From: Nitrosomonadales bacterium
GTDB lineage: Bacteria; Pseudomonadota; Gammaproteobacteria; Burkholderiales; Gallionellaceae
DNA length: 64,000 bases
Reading direction: 5' to 3'
Assembly (NCBI GenBank): GCA_016177795.1
Contig: JACOUM010000010.1
Span: forward strand, 124,001 to 188,000
Of this stretch, positions 10,385 to 21,360 are shown piece by piece. The notes beneath the pieces are model-generated. The model had not been told where the DNA came from. It saw only the letters and a program-made list of their open reading frames with translations, and did no database searches. The number at the start of each line of letters is the position of its first letter. Positions within the stretch are counted from its first letter, which is position 1. The position numbers and the translations under genes are program-made.

Positions 10385-10403
10385 GGCCGTTGGCTGCTTC
10401 GAC

Positions 10404-10437
10404 AAAAGCCCGGCAGAGTCCGGGCTTTTGTTTTTTT
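10404..10437 (+). terminator. Rho-independent terminator after pilQ
   Basis: A perfect 10-bp stem AAAAGCCCGG / CCGGGCTTTT with a 6-nt loop, followed by GTTTTTTT. It lies 20 nt after the pilQ stop and 11 nt before aroK, so it separates the pilus operon from aroK-aroB-dgt. Confidence 0.9.
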
Positions 10438-10447
10438 ATCGTTTACA

Positions 10448-11056
10448 ATGCGCGGCATGCAAAGCAATCAAGCGGACAGTCGCAAATACCGGTCGGGCAA
10501 CCTGATGCTGGTTGGCATGATGGGTTCGGGCAAAACCACCATCGGGCGGGCGCTGGCCATGCATCTGGGCAAGATATTTGTGGATAGCGATGAAGAAATT
10601 CAGCAACGCACTGGCGTAACCATCACGCACATATTCGACATCGAAGGCGAGGCCGGCTTTCGCCAGCGCGAGGCTGCGGCCATTCGCGACCTGGTTGGGC
10701 GCGACAACCTGGTTCTGGCGACGGGTGGCGGTGCGGTGCTGGCGGAGCAGAACCGGGCGATGCTGAAGCAGAATGGCATCGTTATTTACCTGAAGGCGAG
10801 TGTGCACGATTTATGGCAGCGTACCCGGCATGATCGCAGCCGCCCGCTGCTGCAAGCCGTTGATCCGCGTGCCAAGTTGACCGAGTTGCACCACCAGCGC
10901 GACCCGCTTTATCAAGAGGTCGCGGATATTGTCGTCCAGACCGGCAGGCAAAGCGCGCATGCCTTGATGCTGACACTGGCAAACGAAATTGAAATGTTCA
11001 GAAAAAATAACGGAACGCAGGGGCACGGCGTGCCGCGCCCCTGCAGAATTGACTAA
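10448..11056 (+). CDS. aroK: Shikimate kinase
   Basis: Phosphorylates shikimate with ATP in the chorismate pathway. Walker A is GMMGSGKTTIG, the shikimate-binding DSDEEI and the lid/substrate region ATGGGAVL are present, followed by an LxxRxxxDRSRPLL-type segment. At 202 residues it is slightly longer than the typical 170-190 because of a short N-terminal extension and a C-terminal tail. The start is uncertain: ATG 10448 and ATG 10457 are both possible and neither has a good ribosome site. aroB begins 3 nt after the stop. Confidence 0.95.
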   Translation: MRGMQSNQADSRKYRSGNLMLVGMMGSGKTTIGRALAMHLGKIFVDSDEEIQQRTGVTITHIFDIEGEAGFRQREAAAIRDLVGRDNLVLATGGGAVLAEQNRAMLKQNGIVIYLKASVHDLWQRTRHDRSRPLLQAVDPRAKLTELHHQRDPLYQEVADIVVQTGRQSAHALMLTLANEIEMFRKNNGTQGHGVPRPCRID

Positions 11057-11059
11057 AAG

Positions 11060-12148
11060 ATGATGCAAACACTGACAGTTGGCCTGGAAGAACGCAGTTA
11101 TCCGATTCATATCGGCAGCGGCTTGCTCGGGCAGGCAGAATTATTGCAACCCTGTTTGCCGCGCAAGCGGGCGGTTATCGTGACCAATACGACGGTTGCT
11201 CCGCTCTATCTGGACAAACTCAGGCATACCTTGCAGCACATCGGCGTCAGCAGTGTGCCGATTATTCTGCCGGATGGCGAGGAATATAAAAATTCTGCCA
11301 CGCTCAACTTGATTTATGACGCGCTGCTGAGTAACCATTGTGAGCGCTCCACTCCATTGATTGCACTCGGCGGCGGCGTGGTCGGAGACATGACCGGCTA
11401 TGCGGCAGCGACCTATTTGCGCGGTGTGCCGTTCATCCAGGTGCCAACCACGCTGTTAGCCCAGGTGGATTCATCGGTGGGAGGCAAGACCGGCATCAAT
11501 CATCCGCTCGGCAAGAATATGATCGGTGCGTTCTATCAGCCGCAACTGGTGCTGGCCGATACCGACACGCTGAATACCCTGCCCGACAATGAACTCTCGG
11601 CCGGTTTGGCCGAAGTTATCAAATATGGCCTGATCCGCGACCTGCCGTTTCTCGAATGGCTGGAACAGAACATGGACAAACTGCTGGCGCGCGACAAAGC
11701 CGCCCTGCAATATGCCATCGCGCGCAGCTGCCAGAACAAGGCGGAAGTCGTGGTGGCCGACGAACGCGAGAGCGGCGAGCGCGCCCTGCTGAATCTCGGG
11801 CATACCTTCGGCCATGCCATCGAGTCCGGCATGGGCTATGGCAACTGGCTGCATGGCGAAGGTGTGGCGGTGGGAACCGTCATGGCGGCCGACCTGTCGC
11901 AACGCCTGGATTGGATCAGCGCGCAGGATGTGGCGCGCATTCGCAACTTGCTCAAGCAAGCCAGGTTGCCGGTAGTCGCCCCCGATCTGGGCACCGGAAA
12001 ATATCTTGAGTTGATGGAACTGGACAAGAAAGTCGAAGACGGAAAAATGCGCTTCGTGCTGCTCAAGAGCCTCGGGGGCGCCGTGGTGTCTGGCGGTGTG
12101 CCGCCGGAACTGCTACGGCAAACGCTGGAGGCGTGTGTGCATGGCTGA
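11060..12148 (+). CDS. aroB: 3-dehydroquinate synthase
   Basis: NAD- and metal-dependent cyclisation of DAHP to 3-dehydroquinate, the second step of the shikimate pathway. At 362 residues it is the standard length. NAD-binding [39 protein letters not shown], the metal ligands around [11 protein letters not shown] and [12 protein letters not shown], and HGEGVAVG are all visible. It lies between aroK and dgt and overlaps the dgt start. Confidence 0.97.
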   Translation: MMQTLTVGLEERSYPIHIGSGLLGQAELLQPCLPRKRAVIVTNTTVAPLYLDKLRHTLQHIGVSSVPIILPDGEEYKNSATLNLIYDALLSNHCERSTPLIALGGGVVGDMTGYAAATYLRGVPFIQVPTTLLAQVDSSVGGKTGINHPLGKNMIGAFYQPQLVLADTDTLNTLPDNELSAGLAEVIKYGLIRDLPFLEWLEQNMDKLLARDKAALQYAIARSCQNKAEVVVADERESGERALLNLGHTFGHAIESGMGYGNWLHGEGVAVGTVMAADLSQRLDWISAQDVARIRNLLKQARLPVVAPDLGTGKYLELMELDKKVEDGKMRFVLLKSLGGAVVSGGVPPELLRQTLEACVHG

Positions 12149-13268
12149 GCTTGCGCCTTATGCGATCAGTGAGGTTAACTCGCGTGGCCGGAGAATAGCG
12201 GAGGAGGCGCCGTGCGGTCGTAGCCAATTCCAGCGTGATCGGGATCGCATCATCCATTCCGGCGCATTCCGGCGCCTGGAATACAAGACGCAGGTGTTTG
12301 TGAATCACGAGGGCGACCTGTTCCGCACCCGCCTTACCCACAGCATCGAGGTTGCACAAATTGCACGTTCCATCGCACGGCGCTTGCGCCTGAATGAAGA
12401 CCTTGTCGAGGCAATTTCCCTTGCGCATGACCTTGGGCACACGCCGTTTGGCCATGCCGGGCAGGACGCGCTGAATGCCTGTATGAAAGAGTACGGCGGC
12501 TTCGAGCATAACCTGCAATCGTTGCGCGTGGTGGACCTGCTGGAAGAACGCTACGCCGCTTTTGACGGGCTGAACCTGTGCTTCGAAACACGCGAAGGCA
12601 TCCTCAAGCACTGCTCCGCAATCAACGCCGTAAAGCTGGAGGGACTGGGTGAACGCTTTCTGCACAATCGCCGCCCCTCGCTGGAAGCGCAAATTGCCAA
12701 TCTTGCCGATGAAATCGCCTACAACAATCACGACATGGACGATGGCCTTCGTTCGGGCTTGATCGAACTGGAACAGCTTGCCACGGTACCGCTGGTGGCG
12801 ACGCATCTGCATGAGGTGCGTACCGCCTATCCCGATTTGCCCGAGCGGCGTGTGGTGCATGAAACCGTGCGGCGCATGATTAATACGCTGGTATCCGATC
12901 TGATCCGGCAGAGCGAGCGCAACATCAGCGCGCATGGTCTATCGAACATCGAAGACGTACACACCGCGCCGGTGATGATTGCCTTCAGCGCGGAGATGAT
13001 CGAGCAGCAGCGCGCACTGAAAAATTTTCTGCATACCCATTTATATCGCCACTATCGCGTGATGCGCATGAGCTCCAAGGCACAGCGCATTATCAGCGAG
13101 CTGTTTGCGATCTTCATGCAGGATGTTCGCCTGCTGCCGCCGCCATTCCAGCGCCAGGCAGAACAGGAACGCGCGCGCGCGGTGGCCGATTACATCGCCG
13201 GCATGACCGACCGTTATGCCATCCGCGAGCATCGCCGCATCTTCGCCGTGGAAGAAGTGCTGGCGTAG
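12141..13268 (+). CDS. dgt: dGTPase-like HD-domain triphosphohydrolase
   Basis: HD-superfamily enzyme expected to hydrolyse dNTPs to deoxynucleoside and triphosphate. It is 375 residues from ATG 12141, inside the end of aroB; the longer ORF-track start at 12096 lies deeper in aroB and is less likely. Metal ligands show as [15 protein letters not shown] and [19 protein letters not shown] (H...HD...D). Length and motifs fit the shorter dGTPase-like class commonly found after aroB in betaproteobacteria rather than the ~500-residue E. coli Dgt. Confidence 0.93.
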   Translation: MAELAPYAISEVNSRGRRIAEEAPCGRSQFQRDRDRIIHSGAFRRLEYKTQVFVNHEGDLFRTRLTHSIEVAQIARSIARRLRLNEDLVEAISLAHDLGHTPFGHAGQDALNACMKEYGGFEHNLQSLRVVDLLEERYAAFDGLNLCFETREGILKHCSAINAVKLEGLGERFLHNRRPSLEAQIANLADEIAYNNHDMDDGLRSGLIELEQLATVPLVATHLHEVRTAYPDLPERRVVHETVRRMINTLVSDLIRQSERNISAHGLSNIEDVHTAPVMIAFSAEMIEQQRALKNFLHTHLYRHYRVMRMSSKAQRIISELFAIFMQDVRLLPPPFQRQAEQERARAVADYIAGMTDRYAIREHRRIFAVEEVLA

Positions 13269-13365
13269 TTTTTGAAACTGGCTTCAGTGCCAAACGCGTC
13301 AGAATGCGCGCATTCCGATGATTTACGCATGATAAAATCCGCGCTCATTTTTCAGGCCACAAACC

Positions 13366-16300
13366 ATGACTTGCAAGACTCACCCGATTGAGCAGCTCCT
13401 GCAACAGCGCATCCTGATTCTCGACGGCGCGATGGGCACGATGATCCAGCGCTACAAGATGACCGAGGCGCACTATCGCGGCACAGAGTTGTTTGGTGAT
13501 TACACGGGCGAGCGCAAGACCTTTGCCGGCCACCCGATCGATGTAAAAGGCTGCAACGACCTGCTGCTGCTGACCCAGCCGCATATCGTCGGTGGCATCC
13601 ATCGCGAATATCTCGAAGCGGGCGCGGACATTCTCGAAACCTGCACCTTCAATTCCAGCTCCGTTTCGATGGCGGATTACGAGTTGCAGCATCTGGCATA
13701 CGAGCTGAACGTCGCCGGCGCGAAGCTGGCGCGCGGATTGTGCGATGAATTCGCAACCAGAGACAAGCCGCGCTTCGTCGCGGGCGTGCTCGGGCCGACC
13801 GGCCGCACCGCATCGATCTCGCCGGACGTGAACGATCCGGGCGCACGCAACATCACCTTCGACGAGCTGATGGAAAGCTATGCCGAGGCTGTGCGCGGCT
13901 TGCTCGACGGCGGTGCCGACATGCTGATGGTCGAGACCGTCTTCGATACGCTCAACGCCAAGGCCGCGCTGTTTGCCATCGAGCGGCACTTCGAGCGGCA
14001 CAACATGCGCGTGCCGATCATGATTTCCGGCACGATCACGGATGCCTCCGGCAGAACGCTGTCCGGGCAGACCACCGAGGCGTTCTGGAATTCCCTGTCA
14101 CACGCCCGTCCGCTGTCGATCGGCCTGAACTGCGCGTTGGGCGCGGAGTTGATGCGCCCCTACATCGAGGAACTGTCGCAAGTGGCAAGCTGTTATGTTA
14201 GTGCGCACCCCAACGCCGGCCTGCCCAATCCGCTGGCAGAAACCGGTTATGACGAGCAGCCCGAAACAACGGCGCACCTGCTGAGGGAATTTGCCACCAG
14301 CGGTTTCCTGAATATCGCAGGCGGCTGCTGCGGCACTTCTCCGGCGCACATCAAGGCGATTGCCGAGGCGCTGAAGGACGTGCCGCCGCGCCGCATCCCA
14401 GACATCGAAAAGAAACTGCGCCTGTCCGGGCTGGAGCCATTCAACGTCGGCGACGACTCGCTGTTCGTCAACGTCGGCGAACGCGCCAACGTCACCGGCT
14501 CGGCCAGGTTCAAGCGGCTGGTCCTTGAGGGCCAGTACGACGAGGCGCTGGAAGTCGCCAGGCAACAGGTAGAGAACGGCGCGCAGGTGATCGACATCAA
14601 CATGGATGAGGCAATGCTCGACGGCGAGGCCGCGATGGTGAGGTTTCTCAACCTGATTGCCTCCGAGCCGGATATTTCGCGCGTACCGCTGATGATCGAC
14701 TCTTCCAAGTGGAGCATTATCGAAGCCGGACTGAAGTGCGTGCAGGGCAAGCCTGTCGTCAATTCCATCTCGCTCAAGGAAGGCGAGGAGAATTTCGTAA
14801 AATGCGCCACGCTGGTGCGCCGCTACGGCGCAGCGGCAGTGGTGATGGCGTTCGACGAGCAGGGGCAGGCCGACACTTACGCACGCAAGACCGAAATCTG
14901 CCGGCGCAGCTATGACATCCTCGTTAATCGGGTCGGCTTCCCGCCCGAGGACATCATCTTTGACCCGAACATTTTCGCGATCGCCACCGGCATCGAGGAG
15001 CACAACAACTACGCGGTGGACTTCATCGAAGCGACTGCGTGGATCAGAAAGAACCTGCCTTACGCCAAGGTGAGCGGCGGCGTGTCCAATGTATCGTTCT
15101 CGTTCCGCGGCAACGAGCCGGTGCGCGAGGCGATCCATACCGTGTTCCTGTATCACGCTATTCATGCAGGACTGACCATGGGCATCGTCAACGCCGGGCA
15201 GCTCGGCGTGTACGAAGAGATTCCAGTCTTGCTGCGCGACGCGGTGGAGGACGTGGTGCTGAACCGCAGTCCGGATGCCGGAGAGAAGCTGGTGCAACTG
15301 GCCGAGACGGTGAAGGGCGAAGGCCGCGCGCAGGTGGAAGACCTGGAATGGCGCAACGGTACGGTGCAGGAGCGCATCACCCATGCGCTGGTGCGCGGCA
15401 TCACCAGCTTCATCGTCGAGGACACCGAGGAGGCGCGCCGGCAGGCGCAGTTCCCGGTCGAGGTGATCGAAGGCCCGCTGATGGCCGGCATGAACGTGGT
15501 CGGCGACCTGTTCGGCGCGGGCAAGATGTTCCTGCCGCAGGTGGTGAAGTCGGCGCGCGTGATGAAGCAGGCGGTGGCGCACCTCATCCCCTACATCGAG
15601 GCGGAAAAATTGCGCAGCGGCAACACTAGCGCCAAGGGCAAGATCGTCATGGCCACGGTCAAGGGCGATGTGCACGACATCGGCAAGAACATCGTCACCG
15701 TGGTGTTGCAGTGCAACAACTTCGAGGTGGTGAACATGGGCGTGATGGTGCCGTGCCAGCAGATCCTCGATGCCGCGCGCGAACATAAGGCCGACATCAT
15801 TGGCTTGTCCGGACTGATCACGCCGTCGCTGGAGGAAATGGCGCATGTCGCCAAGGAGATGCAGCGCCAGGATTTCACCATTCCGCTGCTGATCGGCGGC
15901 GCGACCACGTCGCGCGTGCATACCGCGGTGAAGATCGCACCGAACTACCCGGGCGGCGCGACGGTGTACGCCACCGATGCATCGCGCGCCGTGGGCGTAT
16001 GCAGCAACCTGCTTTCCGACACGCTGCGCGACGCATATATCGCGGGCATCAAGGCAGACTATGCCGAGGCGCGCGAACAGCATGAAGGCAAGAAGACCAA
16101 AGCCGTCTATGTCACGCTCGCGGAGGCGCGGGCGCACGGGTTGAAGGCAGACTGGAAAAAATATACCCCGCCAAAACCGCAACTGACGGGAGTGCACAAA
16201 TTCGAGAACTACCCGCTCGACAAGATCGCCGAATACATCGACTGGTCTCCGTTCTTCCAAGCATGGGAACTGTCCGGGCGCTACCCGAAAATATTGCAGG

Positions 16301-17085
16301 ACGCGAAGGTGGGCGAGGAGGCGCGCAAGCTGTTCGCCGATGCGCAGGCGATGCTGAAAAAAATCATCGAGGAAAAGTGGCTCACCGCAAACGCGGTGTT
16401 CGGCCTGTTCCCGGCGAACAGCGTCAATGGCGACGACATCGAGATTTACACCGACGAGACGCGCAAGAAAGTGGCGATAACCTGGCACAACCTGCGCCAG
16501 CAGATTAAGAAGCCGGACGATATTCCGAATTACTGCCTTGCCGATTTCATCGCGCCCAAGAGAACGAAGGTGAAGGATTACATCGGCGCGTTCGCGGTCA
16601 CGGCGGGCCTCGGCATCGACGCGCGCGTGGCCGAGTTCGAGAAACACCACGACGATTACAATGCCATCCTGCTCAAGTCGCTGGCCGACCGCCTCGCCGA
16701 GGCCTTCGCCGAGCACCTGCACCTGCGCGTGCGCCGCGAATTCTGGGGCTATGCGGCGGGCGAAGGCCTGGACAACGACGCGCTGATCGCCGAGCAATAC
16801 CGCGGCATCCGCCCCGCCCCCGGCTATCCTGCCTGCCCCGATCATACCGAGAAGGGGCCACTGTTCGACCTGCTGCAAGCGCCGCCCAACGCGGGCATCA
16901 CGCTGACCGACAGCTACGCCATGCTGCCGACCGCCGCGGTGAGCGGCTTCTACTTCTCACATCCGCAGGCGCAATATTTCGCCACCGGCAAGATAGACCG
17001 GGATCAGGTGGCGGACTATGCAAAGCGCAAGGGCTGGACGCTGGAAGAAGCGGAGCGCTGGCTGTCCCCGGCGCTGGGTTATTAG
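13366..17085 (+). CDS. metH: Cobalamin-dependent methionine synthase
   Basis: Transfers methyl from methyl-tetrahydrofolate to homocysteine via cobalamin. All four modules are present in 1239 residues: the homocysteine domain (1-~330) with zinc cysteines in GLNCALG and GGCCGTSP; the pterin domain (~350-640, [11 protein letters not shown]); the cap and B12 domain with the cobalamin histidine in [10 protein letters not shown] (~768); and the C-terminal activation domain with the AdoMet signature [15 protein letters not shown] (~1150). It stands alone, with a 97-nt upstream gap. No cobalamin riboswitch is recognisable in so short a leader. Confidence 0.98.
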   Translation: MTCKTHPIEQLLQQRILILDGAMGTMIQRYKMTEAHYRGTELFGDYTGERKTFAGHPIDVKGCNDLLLLTQPHIVGGIHREYLEAGADILETCTFNSSSVSMADYELQHLAYELNVAGAKLARGLCDEFATRDKPRFVAGVLGPTGRTASISPDVNDPGARNITFDELMESYAEAVRGLLDGGADMLMVETVFDTLNAKAALFAIERHFERHNMRVPIMISGTITDASGRTLSGQTTEAFWNSLSHARPLSIGLNCALGAELMRPYIEELSQVASCYVSAHPNAGLPNPLAETGYDEQPETTAHLLREFATSGFLNIAGGCCGTSPAHIKAIAEALKDVPPRRIPDIEKKLRLSGLEPFNVGDDSLFVNVGERANVTGSARFKRLVLEGQYDEALEVARQQVENGAQVIDINMDEAMLDGEAAMVRFLNLIASEPDISRVPLMIDSSKWSIIEAGLKCVQGKPVVNSISLKEGEENFVKCATLVRRYGAAAVVMAFDEQGQADTYARKTEICRRSYDILVNRVGFPPEDIIFDPNIFAIATGIEEHNNYAVDFIEATAWIRKNLPYAKVSGGVSNVSFSFRGNEPVREAIHTVFLYHAIHAGLTMGIVNAGQLGVYEEIPVLLRDAVEDVVLNRSPDAGEKLVQLAETVKGEGRAQVEDLEWRNGTVQERITHALVRGITSFIVEDTEEARRQAQFPVEVIEGPLMAGMNVVGDLFGAGKMFLPQVVKSARVMKQAVAHLIPYIEAEKLRSGNTSAKGKIVMATVKGDVHDIGKNIVTVVLQCNNFEVVNMGVMVPCQQILDAAREHKADIIGLSGLITPSLEEMAHVAKEMQRQDFTIPLLIGGATTSRVHTAVKIAPNYPGGATVYATDASRAVGVCSNLLSDTLRDAYIAGIKADYAEAREQHEGKKTKAVYVTLAEARAHGLKADWKKYTPPKPQLTGVHKFENYPLDKIAEYIDWSPFFQAWELSGRYPKILQDAKVGEEARKLFADAQAMLKKIIEEKWLTANAVFGLFPANSVNGDDIEIYTDETRKKVAITWHNLRQQIKKPDDIPNYCLADFIAPKRTKVKDYIGAFAVTAGLGIDARVAEFEKHHDDYNAILLKSLADRLAEAFAEHLHLRVRREFWGYAAGEGLDNDALIAEQYRGIRPAPGYPACPDHTEKGPLFDLLQAPPNAGITLTDSYAMLPTAAVSGFYFSHPQAQYFATGKIDRDQVADYAKRKGWTLEEAERWLSPALGY

Positions 17086-17198
17086 TTTGACAGGGCGAAA
17101 CGCATCACTTTCTAACCGCCGGTTTTGCTGCTGACGGCAGGCATTTTTTAACCACGACTTGCTCCGAGCAGGTCTAAACACAAAAGGAAACAGGCATC

Positions 17199-17546
17199 AT
17201 GACCGAACTGATCAAGACCGACATCAAACTGGGCGAAGGCACAGAAGCTACCGCAGGACACAATGTATCGGTACATTACACCGGCTGGCTGTATGACGAA
17301 GCTGCTCCAGACAGCAAGGGCAGGAAGTTCGACAGCTCGCGCGATCGTGGCATGCCGTTCGAATTCCCGCTCGGCGCGGGGCATGTGATCAAGGGCTGGG
17401 ATCAGGGCGTCGCAGGCATGAAGGTCGGCGGGCAGCGCACGCTGGTGATCCCCGCGCATCTCGGCTACGGCGCACGCGGCGCAGGCGGGGTAATCCCGCC
17501 GAATACGATGCTGGTGTTCGATGTTGAATTGCTGGCGGTGCGTTAA
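17199..17546 (+). CDS. FKBP-type peptidyl-prolyl isomerase, cytosolic
   Basis: A single FKBP domain of 115 residues without a signal peptide. The active-site residues occur in the segments [37 protein letters not shown] and [29 protein letters not shown] lies 8 nt before the ATG. The next gene encodes a closely similar FKBP with a signal peptide, so the pair probably arose by tandem duplication and serves cytosol and periplasm. Substrates unknown. Confidence 0.95.
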   Translation: MTELIKTDIKLGEGTEATAGHNVSVHYTGWLYDEAAPDSKGRKFDSSRDRGMPFEFPLGAGHVIKGWDQGVAGMKVGGQRTLVIPAHLGYGARGAGGVIPPNTMLVFDVELLAVR

Positions 17547-17603
17547 TTCGGCGCGCGCGCTGCACCCCCTAACCACTTGAATCTATATATAAGGAATATG
17601 AAC

Positions 17604-18044
17604 ATGATGAAACGCATTCTGTTTTTCCCGCTGGCCTTGCTGCTGGCTATGGGCATTTCTTTAACCACGGCATATGCCGAACAGTCCGCAGCTGGCATGA
17701 CCAAGCTGATTAAAATTGACATGAAGAAGGGCAAGGGTGAGAAAGCCACCGCGGGACGCGAGGTGGCCGTGCATTACACCGGCTGGCTGTACGATGCGAC
17801 TGTATCCGGCAACAAGGGCAAAAAGTTTGACAGCTCACTCGACCGCGGTGCGCCGATTGAATTTCCGCTGGGTGCGGGAATGGTGATCGACGGATGGGAG
17901 CAGGGGCTCGAAGGCATGAAGGTGGGGGGGCAACGCACGCTGATCATCCCGCCGCATCTTGGCTATGGTGCGCGCGGCGCACCGGGAGCGATTCCGCCGA
18001 ATGCGACGCTGATCTTCGATGTGGAATTGATGGGCGTAAAGTAG
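17604..18044 (+). CDS. FKBP-type peptidyl-prolyl isomerase, exported
   Basis: An FKBP domain preceded by a classical signal peptide ([19 protein letters not shown]). ATG 17604 is chosen because AAGGA lies 8 nt upstream; 17598 and the ORF-track TTG 17577 are less likely. The catalytic domain ([35 protein letters not shown]) is highly similar to the upstream gene, 57 nt away. Expected to fold proteins in the periplasm. Confidence 0.93.
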   Translation: MMKRILFFPLALLLAMGISLTTAYAEQSAAGMTKLIKIDMKKGKGEKATAGREVAVHYTGWLYDATVSGNKGKKFDSSLDRGAPIEFPLGAGMVIDGWEQGLEGMKVGGQRTLIIPPHLGYGARGAPGAIPPNATLIFDVELMGVK

Positions 18045-18066
18045 TTCCTCTTCGAAATAGCGCGCG

Positions 18067-18420
18067 ATGGGACTGATCTCGCATCCACTGCTGGTCACGG
18101 CACTGATGCTCGCCGTGTCCAACCTGTTCATGACATTCGCGTGGTACGGGCACCTGAAGAACCTCGCGACATCGCCATGGTATATCGCGGCGCTGGTAAG
18201 CTGGGGCATCGCGTTGTTCGAATATCTGTTCCAGGTGCCGGCAAACCGCATCGGCTATACCGAACTCAGCCTCGGACAGCTGAAGATACTGCAGGAGGTC
18301 ATCACGCTGTCGGTGTTCGTGCCGTTCGCGGTGCTGTACATGAACCAGCCGCTGAAATGGGATTACCTGTATGCGGCGCTGTGCCTGATGGGTGCGGTGT
18401 ATTTCATTTTCCGTAGTTAA
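18067..18420 (+). CDS. DUF486/DMT-family small membrane protein
   Basis: A 117-residue protein with four predicted membrane helices, matching the DUF486 family related to small drug/metabolite transporters. Signature stretches are FMTFAWYGHLKN, SWGIALFEY and QVPANRIGY, with the terminal AVYFIFRS. Family members are widespread and functionally uncharacterised. It ends 5 nt before mpl and has no clear Shine-Dalgarno of its own. Confidence 0.9.
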   Translation: MGLISHPLLVTALMLAVSNLFMTFAWYGHLKNLATSPWYIAALVSWGIALFEYLFQVPANRIGYTELSLGQLKILQEVITLSVFVPFAVLYMNQPLKWDYLYAALCLMGAVYFIFRS

Positions 18421-18425
18421 GGCCT

Positions 18426-19766
18426 ATGAGCAAGCACATCCACATCCTCGGCATCTGCGGCACCTTCATGGGCGGCATCGCGGCCATCGCCAAGCAGGCG
18501 GGCTACCGCGTCACCGGTTGCGACGCCAACGTTTATCCGCCGATGAGCACGCAACTCGAGGCGCAGGGCATCGCACTGACCGAAGGCTTCGGCGTCGGGC
18601 AGCTCGAACTCAGACCGGATGTGTTCGTCATCGGCAACGTGGTGTCGCGCGGCAATCCGCTGATCGAGGAAATCCTCAACCGCAACCTGCCCTATGTCTC
18701 CGGCCCGCAGTGGCTTGCGCAGAACATCCTGCACGACCGCTGGGTGCTGGGCGTGGCGGGCACGCACGGCAAGACCACGACCTCTTCGATGCTCGCGTGG
18801 ATACTCGAATACGCGGGGCTAAACCCCGGCTTCCTGGTCGGCGGCGTGCCGCAGAATTTCGGCATCTCGGCGCGGCTGACCGATTCGGCCTTCTTCGTCA
18901 TCGAGGCTGACGAATATGACACCGCTTTCTTCGACAAGCGTTCCAAGTTCGTGCACTACCGCCCGCGTACCGCGATTCTCAACAACCTCGAATTCGACCA
19001 TGCCGACATCTTCCCCGATCTCGCCAGCATCGAGACGCAGTTCCACCATCTGGTGCGCACCGTTCCCGGCAACGGGCTGGTGGTGTGCAACGGGCGCGAG
19101 GAATCATTGCGGCGCGTGCTGCAGCGCGGCTGCTGGACACCGGTGGAGAGATTCGGCAATGACGAGGGGTGGGACATCGATGCCAACGACCGCGTGACAC
19201 TGAACGGTGTGCCTCAGGGCACGCTCGAATGGGACTTGCTCGGCGAGCACAACCGCATGAATGCGTTAGCCGCCTTGGCCGCGGCGCGCCATGCCGGTGT
19301 TCCGGTGGCGCAAGGCCTGGCAGCGCTGGCCGGATTCAGGAACGTGAAGCGCCGCATGGAAGTGCGCGGCACAGTCAACGGCATCACCGTGTATGACGAC
19401 TTCGCCCACCACCCCACCGCGATCGATACTACCATCGCCGGGCTGCGCCGCAAGGTCGGCAATTCACGTATCCTCGCGGTGCTGGAACCGCGCTCCAATA
19501 CCATGAAGCTGGGCGTGATGAAGGATGCGCTGCCCGGCAGCCTGAAGGACGCCGACCTGGTGTTCTGCTACGGCGCGAACCTCGGCTGGGATGCGCGCGA
19601 CGCGCTGGCACCGTTGGGAGGGAAAGTCGTGGTGAAGGACGACCTCAACGAACTGATCGGAGCTATCGTCGCCGCCGCGTGCTCAGGCGATCATGTGCTG
19701 GTGATGAGCAACGGCGGCTTCGGCGGAATACACGAGAAACTGCTGAAACGCCTGCAGATTCGCTGA
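18426..19766 (+). CDS. mpl: UDP-MurNAc:L-alanyl-gamma-D-glutamyl-meso-diaminopimelate ligase
   Basis: Murein tripeptide recycling ligase; it reattaches the recovered tripeptide to UDP-MurNAc using ATP. The 446-residue length and Mur-ligase architecture fit: N-terminal Rossmann domain (HILGICGTFMGGIAAIAK), ATP-binding AGTHGKTTTSSMLAW, EADEYDTAFFDKRSKFVHY and C-terminal VYDDFAHHPTAI. The Mpl-specific GTFMGG start distinguishes it from MurC. Shine-Dalgarno AAGG lies close to the ATG. Confidence 0.96.
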   Translation: MSKHIHILGICGTFMGGIAAIAKQAGYRVTGCDANVYPPMSTQLEAQGIALTEGFGVGQLELRPDVFVIGNVVSRGNPLIEEILNRNLPYVSGPQWLAQNILHDRWVLGVAGTHGKTTTSSMLAWILEYAGLNPGFLVGGVPQNFGISARLTDSAFFVIEADEYDTAFFDKRSKFVHYRPRTAILNNLEFDHADIFPDLASIETQFHHLVRTVPGNGLVVCNGREESLRRVLQRGCWTPVERFGNDEGWDIDANDRVTLNGVPQGTLEWDLLGEHNRMNALAALAAARHAGVPVAQGLAALAGFRNVKRRMEVRGTVNGITVYDDFAHHPTAIDTTIAGLRRKVGNSRILAVLEPRSNTMKLGVMKDALPGSLKDADLVFCYGANLGWDARDALAPLGGKVVVKDDLNELIGAIVAAACSGDHVLVMSNGGFGGIHEKLLKRLQIR

Positions 19767-19776
19767 AAATCTAGCT

Positions 19777-19907
19777 GTCCACGAAAAACACGAAAGGCAC
19801 GAAATTAAACAAGAAGTTGCATTGGCCCGGCAACTCACCCATGGAGTATTAATTCGCATCATGGAACCCTTCGAATTTTTTCGTGTTTTTCGTGCCTTTC
19901 GTGGATA
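19777..19907. repeat. CACGAAA-type inverted-repeat element, copy A
   Basis: About 131 bp between convergent mpl and ntrC. The left arm is TCCACGAAAAACACGAAAGG, a 9-nt CACGAAAnn period. The right end reads the same motif in reverse (TTTTTCGTGCCTTTCGTGGA). Its interior is similar to copy C at 33018-33145. Confidence 0.75.
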
Positions 19908-19930
19908 ACTGCTTTTTCTAAAGACGGGTT

Positions 19931-19948
19931 GTCGGGATAAATCCCGAC
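19931..19948. repeat. GTCGGGAT hairpin (REP-like) at the ntrC 3' end
   Basis: A perfect 8-bp palindrome GTCGGGAT-AA-ATCCCGAC followed by CTACGG. It ends exactly where the ntrC stop codon begins on the minus strand. It is related in style to the GTCGGGC hairpin at 54965 (both carry a GTAGG/CCTAC edge). It may stabilise or terminate the ntrBC transcript. Confidence 0.55.
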
Positions 19949-21349
19949 CTACGGTTCCGGATTTTCCAAGCCCAGCTCCTGGATCTTGCGTGTCAGGGTG
20001 TTGCGCCCGATGCCGAGCAGCGTCGCGGCTTCGATGCGGCGTCCGCCGGTGTGGTGCAAGGCCTGCAGGATCAGGGTACGCTCGAACTGTGCGGTGAGGT
20101 CGTCCATGATGCGTTCATCGCCGCGCTGCAAGGCCTGTGCCGCTTGTTGCGCCAGCGCCGCGCGCCAGTCGCCGTTGCTGACGGCATTCGCGCTGCTTTC
20201 TCTGCGCCACTCCGGTGGCAGATCGGCGATTTCCACTATCTGCGACGGTGTCATTACGGTCAGCCAGTGACACAGGTTTTCCAGTTGCCGCACGTTGCCG
20301 GGGAAATCCTGCGCGGCGAGATATTGCAGTGTCGCATCGCCGAATTGTTTTTGTTCGACGGCCAGTTCGCGCGCGCTTTTTTGCAGAAAGTATTTTGCCA
20401 GCAACGGAATGTCTTCGCGGCGTTCGCGCAGCGGCGGCAGGCGCAGGCGGATCACGTTCAGCCGATGGAACAGGTCTTCGCGGAATAGCCCCTGTTTGAC
20501 GCGCTCGTCGAGATTCTGGTGGGTGGCGGTAATGATGCGCACATTGGCCTTGATCGGCTGATGGCCGCCGACGCGATAGAAATTGCCGTCGGACAGCACG
20601 CGCAACAGGCGGGTCTGCAAATCGGCGGGCATGTCGCCGATCTCGTCGAGGAACAGCGTGCTACCTTCGGCCTGCTCGAAGCGGCCATGCCGCGTTGTCG
20701 CCGCGCCGGTGAATGCGCCGCGCTCGTGGCCGAACAGCTCCGATTCGAGCAGATCCTTGGGTATTGCGGCGGTATTGATCGCAATGAACGGTTTGCCGGC
20801 GCGCGGGCTGTGGCGGTGCAGCGCACGCGCCACCAGTTCCTTGCCGGTGCCGGATTCGCCGTTGATCAGCACGGTGGCATGCGATTGCGATAATCTGCCG
20901 ATGGCACGGAATACTTCCTGCATCGCGGGCGCCTGGCCGAGGATGTCGGCGGCGATTTCAATTTCCTGTGCATTGCCTGATTTGCGCTGGCTCTGCTCCA
21001 GCGCGCGCCGGACCAATTCGACTGCATGGTTAATATCGAACGGCTTGGGCAGATACTCGAAGGCGCCGCCCTGAAATGCGGAGACGGCGCTTTCCAGGTC
21101 GGAATAGGCAGTCATGATGATGACCGGAACAAGCGGATGGCGCTGGTGCAGCGCCTGCAAAAAATCCAGCCCCGAGCTGCCGGGCATGCGGATATCGCTG
21201 ACCACCACTTGCGGCACGTCATGGCCCAGCGCGCGCAGCGCATCGTCCGCCGTGGCGAAGCTCTTGAATGCGATATCTTCGCGTGTCAGCGCCTTTTCCA
21301 GCACCCAGCGGATGGAGCGGTCGTCATCGATAATCCAGACAGATTTCAT
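19949..21349 (-). CDS. ntrC: Nitrogen regulatory response regulator NtrC (sigma-54 activator)
   Basis: A 466-residue bacterial enhancer-binding protein. The receiver domain (1-120) has its phosphorylation aspartate in VVVSDIRMPG. The AAA+ domain has Walker A NGESGTGKEL and the sigma-54 contact loop GAFTGA. The Fis-type HTH is at the C-terminus (AATLLGIGRNTLTRKIQEL). ATG 21349 is preferred over the longer ORF because GGAGGA lies just upstream. It sits 11 nt after ntrB and is expected to activate the glnA promoter found at 24571. Confidence 0.96.
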   Translation of the reverse strand: MKSVWIIDDDRSIRWVLEKALTREDIAFKSFATADDALRALGHDVPQVVVSDIRMPGSSGLDFLQALHQRHPLVPVIIMTAYSDLESAVSAFQGGAFEYLPKPFDINHAVELVRRALEQSQRKSGNAQEIEIAADILGQAPAMQEVFRAIGRLSQSHATVLINGESGTGKELVARALHRHSPRAGKPFIAINTAAIPKDLLESELFGHERGAFTGAATTRHGRFEQAEGSTLFLDEIGDMPADLQTRLLRVLSDGNFYRVGGHQPIKANVRIITATHQNLDERVKQGLFREDLFHRLNVIRLRLPPLRERREDIPLLAKYFLQKSARELAVEQKQFGDATLQYLAAQDFPGNVRQLENLCHWLTVMTPSQIVEIADLPPEWRRESSANAVSNGDWRAALAQQAAQALQRGDERIMDDLTAQFERTLILQALHHTGGRRIEAATLLGIGRNTLTRKIQELGLENPEP

Positions 21350-21360
21350 TTCAATCCTCC

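Noticed and set aside
13269-13365. Possible cobalamin riboswitch before metH
   Set aside because: Only 97 nt lie between dgt and metH, too short for the ~200-nt element, and no B12-box sequence is seen; the palindrome GAATGCGCGCATTC at 13302 stands alone.
14098-16878. 926-residue open frame antisense to metH
   Set aside because: It mirrors the metH codon pattern in high-GC sequence, yields a His/Arg/Val-rich product with no recognisable domain, and metH on the other strand is complete with all motifs.
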